From Chromobacterium aquaticum (GTDB lineage: Bacteria; Pseudomonadota; Gammaproteobacteria; Burkholderiales; Chromobacteriaceae): a stretch of DNA of 60,282 nucleotides. The notes under the pieces were generated by a model, which was given only the letters and a program-made list of their open reading frames with translations, did no database searches and was not told the origin of the DNA. Each line of letters opens with the position of its first letter. Within the stretch, counting starts at the first letter, position 1. The position numbers and the translations under genes were made by a program. Shown one piece after another: positions 56,219 to 60,282 of the stretch. The stretch spans positions 1-60,282 of the forward strand of contig NZ_JAJOHW010000004.1 in the NCBI RefSeq assembly GCF_021129195.1. Reading direction: 5' to 3'.

Positions 56219-56950
56219 ATGATGGAACCAGTGCGCTTGTCAAAACGCATGGCCGAGTTGGGGCTGTGCTCGCGCCGCGAGGCGGATAGCTATATCGAAC
56301 AAGGGTGGGTGAAGGTGGACGGCGAAGTGGCCATCCTGGGGCAGAAGGTTTTGCCGCACAATCTCATCGAGGTGGACAAGAAAGCGCAGGACGCGCAGGC
56401 CTCGCGCGTGACCATCCTGCTGAACAAGCCCATGGGCTATGTGTCCGGCCAGGCCGAGGACGGCTACGAGCCGGCGGTGGTGCTGGTCAAGCCGGAAAAT
56501 CAGTGGGCCGAGGACAAGAGCCGCCGCCGCTTCTCGCCGCAACATCTGAAGGGCCTGGCGCCGGCTGGCCGCTTGGACATCGATTCGGTGGGCCTGCTGA
56601 TCCTGACCCAGGACGGTCGCGTGGCCAAGCAGGTCATCGGCGAGCATTCCAGCGTGGACAAGGAATATCTGGTGCGGGTGGAAGGCGAGCTTTCCGACGA
56701 AGGTTTGCGCCTGCTCAACCACGGCCTGGAGCTGGATGGTAAAAAATTGCTGCCGGCCACGGTGGCCTGGCAGAACGAGGACCAGCTGCGCTTTGTGCTG
56801 CGCGAGGGCAAGAAACGCCAGATCCGCCGCATGTGCGAACTGGTGGGGCTGCGCGTGGTGGGCTTGAAGCGCATTCGCATCGGCAAGGTCAAGCTGGGCA
56901 ATCTGCCCACCGGGCAGTGGCGCTATCTGCGCGACGACGAGTCGTTCTAG
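56219..56950 (+). CDS. rRNA pseudouridine synthase, RsuA/RluB/RluF family
   Basis: 243 residues. The S4 domain is [20 protein letters not shown] (about 6-25) with VKVDGEVAI. The catalytic domain has [17 protein letters not shown] with the active Asp near residue 121, and [20 protein letters not shown] near 200. The size and the RQIRRM motif fit RluF-like enzymes (U2604 of E. coli 23S rRNA), though RluE or RsuA cannot be ruled out. The ATG follows GGCGGA. It is preceded by a possible attenuator. Confidence 0.88.
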   Translation: MMEPVRLSKRMAELGLCSRREADSYIEQGWVKVDGEVAILGQKVLPHNLIEVDKKAQDAQASRVTILLNKPMGYVSGQAEDGYEPAVVLVKPENQWAEDKSRRRFSPQHLKGLAPAGRLDIDSVGLLILTQDGRVAKQVIGEHSSVDKEYLVRVEGELSDEGLRLLNHGLELDGKKLLPATVAWQNEDQLRFVLREGKKRQIRRMCELVGLRVVGLKRIRIGKVKLGNLPTGQWRYLRDDESF

Positions 56951-56986
56951 GCGGCGTGGAATCGATGATTATTTAGCGGAGGACGG

Positions 56987-57988
56987 ATGTTAGGGCGCTT
57001 GTTGCAACGATGGGGGTTGGATGCCGAGAGTCGGCGGCGCCAGCGTGAGCAGGAGCAGGCGATCGAGTTATTGGTCGACGCCACCGACAAGCGCCTGCGC
57101 TTGTCGTCCGGCTACCAGCAGGCCTTGGCGCCCGGCATGCGCATCACCCAGGCTTATCTGGCGGAACTGCCGAGCCGGATGCCGGAGCCCTTGTGTCTGT
57201 CCCTGCGCGGCTTTGCGCAAGATCCACGGCTGGGCCTGCTGTTTTCCGGTCCGGCCAGCCTGCTGTCCTGCCTGCGGCAGAGCGAGCCCTTGCGCAATTT
57301 CTTCCTGTCGGCAAGCCAGGGCGACGAGGCCTGGGCTCTGTTGTCGATGGCGCGCAGCGAGACCGGCCGTCTGGGGGTGGCGATGGAGGGCGGCGAACTG
57401 CGGCGCGAGGTGCCGCAGCAGGTGGTGAGCTTCGACGGCCATCGGCTGGCGATGCCCTGCGCGTCGCGCGAGCTGCTGCTAGAGAGCAGCGCGCGGCGCA
57501 GCCAGGAAATGCTGACCACGGTGATCGCCCGGCGCTTGAGCCTGCTGGAGCAGCTGCGCCAGACGCTGGACAATGAGATGTCGCGTTTGCAGCTGCGCAT
57601 GAGCGTGCTGCGCTGCGAGGCCGGCACCGTGGTGGATGGCTCCTCGGACGGCGCGCCCTTGCCGGATACCTGCGAAGGCGTGCAGCGGCGCATGGACGAA
57701 ATCGAGCCCCAATTGCGCGAAGCGCGAGGCGCGCTGAGCCTGGAAGGATTGCTGGAGACCGTGCGCCAGGTGCTGGAACATCCGGCCGAGCATTTCCGGC
57801 TGGAGTGGCAGACTCTGTATTTGAACCGCATGGGCGTCAAGCAGGACGGGCCGGGCGAGGATGTCACCGAACTGGCGTTCGAAGAGCTGGTGCTGGGGCG
57901 GGCTCAGCCGCTGCGGCGCGCGCTGATGCCGGTGCGGGTGACGCGGCAGGCGCTGGCGGAACTGGAGCGGGAGTTCGGCAGCGAATGA
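56987..57988 (+). CDS. Protein of unknown function with central coiled coil
   Basis: 333 residues, mostly alpha-helical, without signal peptide or membrane segment. A basic N-terminal helix (LLQRWGLDAESRRRQREQEQ) is followed by a mixed domain (about 60-160). A coiled coil comes next (about 165-205: TTVIARRLSLLEQLRQTLDN), then a helical end with LEGLLETVRQVLEHPAEHFR. TAGCGGAGGACGG gives the ribosome site. It looks like a conserved lineage-specific protein, and I cannot infer a role. A candidate small RNA follows. Confidence 0.7.
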   Translation: MLGRLLQRWGLDAESRRRQREQEQAIELLVDATDKRLRLSSGYQQALAPGMRITQAYLAELPSRMPEPLCLSLRGFAQDPRLGLLFSGPASLLSCLRQSEPLRNFFLSASQGDEAWALLSMARSETGRLGVAMEGGELRREVPQQVVSFDGHRLAMPCASRELLLESSARRSQEMLTTVIARRLSLLEQLRQTLDNEMSRLQLRMSVLRCEAGTVVDGSSDGAPLPDTCEGVQRRMDEIEPQLREARGALSLEGLLETVRQVLEHPAEHFRLEWQTLYLNRMGVKQDGPGEDVTELAFEELVLGRAQPLRRALMPVRVTRQALAELEREFGSE

Positions 57989-58005
57989 GCGTGGCGCGCG
58001 GACAG

Positions 58006-58120
58006 CAAAGCCGGCTTTGCAAAGCTGAAACAGCGACTATGCTTCAACTGTAGAGTCGCTTTCGATCAGCCTTCAGGGCGGCTGATTGAGTCTGCCCCGG
58101 CACCAGGCCGGGGTTTTTTT
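58006..58120 (+). ncRNA. Candidate small RNA with intrinsic terminator
   Basis: TTTGCA (58016-58021), 16 bp and TATGCT (58038-58043) suggest a promoter. Downstream lie a hairpin ATCAGCC/GGCTGAT (58065-58086) and a strong terminator CCCCGGC-ACCAG-GCCGGGG followed by seven T (58095-58120). A transcript from about 58050 would be about 70 nt with no ORF. A perfect 16-bp palindrome GCAAAGCCGGCTTTGC (58005-58020) overlaps the -35 and could be an operator. The terminator may also serve the upstream gene. Confidence 0.45.
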
Positions 58121-58240
58121 GCGCCCGTTTCATCGCAATGGAATATTTTGCGCCGGGGGCGCGCGGAACGCCCGCCAGGGCTTGCTTTGTGCTATCCTTG
58201 CGCCCCTCTTCAGCAACGACCGTGACCCGTCACTCAAGCC

Positions 58241-58594
58241 ATGAAAGATCCTTGCGATCACTACACCTTCGATCTGATTGGCGGCGTCCGCAAAAAGCCG
58301 GGCCGCAAGCCCTTGGGCGAGCGCGCGATGACGGTGGCCGAGCGCAAGCGCCGCAGCCGCGAATTGCGTCGCAGCCGTCTGCAGGAGCTGTCGGTGACGG
58401 TGGAGTTGAGCCGCGATGCGCAGAAGTCGCTGGACAAGATGATAGAGTGGTGGGGCGTCAGCAAGAAGGAAGCGATCAATCGCGCGCTGATGATAGCCTG
58501 TCAATCGCAGACTGGACGCACCGCGCAGCTGTTCGAGTTCGATCTGCCGCCGGAGGCGCGGCGCAAGGGCAAGAAGGCGGCGCCGGGCGCTTGA
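58241..58594 (+). CDS. Small basic protein, probable ribbon-helix-helix regulator
   Basis: 117 residues, very basic. An N-terminal tail, GGVRKKPGRKPLGERAMTVA, contains an AT-hook-like KPGRKPLG. A ribbon-helix-helix-like unit follows: strand LSVTVELSRDAQ, helix SLDKMIEWW, turn GVSKKEA and helix INRALMIAC. The end is again basic (ARRKGKKAA). DNA binding is likely. It is convergent with yegD, with a shared terminator in between. Family name and target are unknown. Confidence 0.65.
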   Translation: MKDPCDHYTFDLIGGVRKKPGRKPLGERAMTVAERKRRSRELRRSRLQELSVTVELSRDAQKSLDKMIEWWGVSKKEAINRALMIACQSQTGRTAQLFEFDLPPEARRKGKKAAPGA

Positions 58595-58611
58595 GGCGGA
58601 GCGGACATGCA

Positions 58612-58638
58612 AAAGGCCGGGCAAATCGCCCGGCCTTT
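58612..58638. terminator. Bidirectional terminator between convergent genes
   Basis: AAAGGCCGGGC and GCCCGGCCTTT form an 11-bp stem with loop AAATC; A/T runs on both sides serve both strands. Confidence 0.85.
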
Positions 58639-58657
58639 GCTATTGGCGCGCGGGTGT

Positions 58658-59923
58658 TCAGCCGTAGCGCTTGGCGGCCTCGATCGCCAGGCCGCTGCCA
58701 ATGCTGCCGAACAGATCACCTTCCACGTGACGGGCCTGGGGCAGCAGGCGCTTGATGCTGTCGCGCAGCGCCGGCACGCCGCTGGAGCCGCCGGTGAAGA
58801 ACACGGTGTCGATGTCATCGGCCTGGGCGCAGGCGTCGCTCAGCAAGCGGCGCACGGTGGCGCCGATCTGGCCCAGCATCGTGTCTATGCTGTGGTTGAA
58901 CTGCTCGCGGCTCAGTTCGCAATGCAGACCGGCTTCGATGTGGTTCAGGTCCAGCCGGTGCAGTTCCTGATCCGACAGCTCGATCTTGGCCGTTTCCACC
59001 TGCATCGCCAGCCGGTGGCCGGCGCGGTCCTGTATCAGCCGGAACAAGCGGTCCAGCACCTGCGGCTGCGCCGCGTCGCGGTGCACGTCCTGCAGGTCCA
59101 TCCAGGCCTTGCGGGTGTAGGCGAAGTTGATGGTGTGCCAGGTGGCCAGGTTGAAATACTGGCTGGACGGCATCTCCGCGTTATTGCGCAGCCGGCTCTT
59201 GAAGCCGAACAGCGGCATCACGCCATGCAGGCTCAATTGTTTGTCGAAATCCGTGCCGCCGATGTGGACGCCGCCGGTGGCGAGGATGTCGTCACGGCGC
59301 TCGTCCAGACGGTGGCGTTCCGGCGCCAGCCGAATCAGGGTGAAGTCCGAGGTGCCGCCGCCGATGTCGACGATGAGCACCAGTTCTTCGCGCCCCAGCC
59401 TAGCCTCGTAGTCGAAGGCGGCGGCGATGGGCTCGAACTGGAAGGAAATATCCTTGAAGCCGACCTGACGCGCGATTTCGCCCAGCGTGGCCTCGGCTTC
59501 GGCGTCGGCCTTGGGATTGTCGTCGACGAAATGCACCGGGCGGCCCAGCACCACCTGTTCGAAGGGGCGATCGGCGGCGCGGTCGGCGCGCAGCTTCAAT
59601 TCCTGGATGAATAGGCTGAGCAGGTGGCGGAATGGCAGCGCCTTGCCTTGCACTTCGGTCTGGCTGTCGATCAGGTTGGAGCCCAGCAGGCTTTTCAGCG
59701 AACGCATCAGTCGGCCTTCATAGCCTTCCATGTATTCCTGCAGCGCGAGCCGGCCAAACACGGAATGATCTTCTTCGTAATTGAAGAACACCACCGAGGG
59801 CAGGGTGATCTTGCCGTCTTCCAGCGCCAGCAGCGTGGCCTCGTGCGGGCGCAGCCAGCCAACAGTGGAGTTGGACGTGCCAAAGTCGATGCCGCAGGCG
59901 CGGGCTGTAGTCAGCGTATTCAT
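58658..59923 (-). CDS. yegD: Hsp70-family protein YegD
   Basis: 421 residues, the length of YegD-type chaperones that lack the usual substrate-binding domain. The actin-like ATPase motifs are ACGIDFGTSNSTVGWL (phosphate 1), VLIVDIGGGTSDFTLI (phosphate 2) and DTVFFTGGSSGVPALRD (adenosine). PSVVFFNYEEDHSVFGRLAL is typical of the subfamily. Its function in the cell is not established. GAGGGAATATG gives the ribosome site on the minus strand. Confidence 0.9.
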   Translation of the reverse strand: MNTLTTARACGIDFGTSNSTVGWLRPHEATLLALEDGKITLPSVVFFNYEEDHSVFGRLALQEYMEGYEGRLMRSLKSLLGSNLIDSQTEVQGKALPFRHLLSLFIQELKLRADRAADRPFEQVVLGRPVHFVDDNPKADAEAEATLGEIARQVGFKDISFQFEPIAAAFDYEARLGREELVLIVDIGGGTSDFTLIRLAPERHRLDERRDDILATGGVHIGGTDFDKQLSLHGVMPLFGFKSRLRNNAEMPSSQYFNLATWHTINFAYTRKAWMDLQDVHRDAAQPQVLDRLFRLIQDRAGHRLAMQVETAKIELSDQELHRLDLNHIEAGLHCELSREQFNHSIDTMLGQIGATVRRLLSDACAQADDIDTVFFTGGSSGVPALRDSIKRLLPQARHVEGDLFGSIGSGLAIEAAKRYG

Positions 59924-60126
59924 ATTCCCTCCGGTAAAGCGAGGCGCGATGGTACGCGGATTGGCGCGGCATGGGAAGGCATGGGCAGCAAAATCAAGCG
60001 CTTTGCCGTGGCGAAGACCGGTCTTTTGATCTGGCTGGCCGGTGGCGGCGAGACGATGCGTGTATGCTGAAAGCGTGCTCCGCGATGCGTTGGGGCGGGT
60101 GATGGACTGATTGAAAGGATCCAGGC

Positions 60127-60282
60127 ATGAATAAACTGATCGTGATGTTTGTTGCGCTTGCGCTGGGAAGCGGCAGCCTGTCGGGCTGTGCCAATATGTC
60201 CGAGACGCAGAAAGACACCGGCACCGGCGCGGCGATAGGCGCGGTGGCGGGCGCGGTGCTGGGCGGCCTGACCGCCGGCGGC
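60127..60282 (+). CDS. Glycine-zipper lipoprotein, probable OmpA-family, 5' part only
   Basis: 52 codons before the window ends. MNKLIVMFVALALGSGSLSG ends in a lipobox with Cys21 (LSGC). The following GAAIGAVAGAVLGGLTAGG is a glycine zipper, as found at the start of YiaD/OmpA-like outer-membrane lipoproteins. GAAAGGATCC precedes the ATG. The peptidoglycan-binding OmpA domain expected downstream is outside the window, so the family call depends on the N terminus alone. Confidence 0.7.
   Translation, partial: MNKLIVMFVALALGSGSLSGCANMSETQKDTGTGAAIGAVAGAVLGGLTAGG

Overview
The window is a GC-rich bacterial chromosome segment whose core genes look like a beta-proteobacterium of the Neisseriales, most likely Chromobacterium or a close relative. 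I infer this from the gene content and style (divergent rluD/bamD, a two-ORF pqiA, class Ia nrdA/nrdB, glnB next to purL) and from a family of short genus-type intergenic repeats. No database search was possible, so the genus is an inference.

Layout. 1-2.8 kb: flavin oxidoreductase, HSL-type esterase and type II thioesterase. 3.3-6.7 kb: a large membrane-bound GGDEF-EAL protein. 6.9-11.5 kb: small secreted or unknown proteins among broken genes and repeats (LysR fragment, Bro-N antirepressor pseudogene, possible integrase remnant, alpha/beta-hydrolase pseudogene). 11.5-13.1 kb: a berberine-bridge-type flavoprotein. 13.7-19.6 kb (minus strand): a complete aryl-beta-glucoside operon, bglG-bglF-bglA-porin, with two RAT/terminator antitermination modules. 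20-30.3 kb: an AT-richer accessory island. It holds an IS3-type remnant, an HNH nuclease with an McrB-type N-terminal domain, a GIY-YIG/coiled-coil membrane gene pair, a Bro-N antirepressor with an Icd-like leader ORF and a C4-like RNA region, two small overlapping genes that look like orphan immunity genes, a lipoprotein and an Abi/UG-class reverse transcriptase. 30.4-36 kb: class Ia ribonucleotide reductase with three small genes between nrdA and nrdB, preceded by NrdR-box and DnaA-box candidates. 36.3-60.3 kb: mostly housekeeping genes (pgeF, rluD, bamD, glnB, purL, a LysR/TSUP pair, the pqiAABC lipid-transport operon, amidase, rRNA pseudouridine synthase, yegD) with several lineage-specific secreted proteins.

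A roughly 140-bp non-coding inverted-repeat element (MITE-like) recurs at five near-complete sites, plus shorter end fragments. Full copies carry 17-bp terminal repeats and a 3-bp TTA or TGA target duplication. The two paralogous Bro-N loci provide a filled and an empty site for one insertion. Several copies or ends overlap or directly abut stop codons of neighbouring genes.

The best candidates for undescribed biology are the GIY-YIG/coiled-coil membrane pair, the reverse transcriptase with its in-frame post-amber extension, the McrB-N/HNH fusion, a closed multi-hairpin RNA at about 40.74-40.88 kb, a terminator-ended small RNA at about 58.05 kb, and the stop-codon bias of the MITE family.
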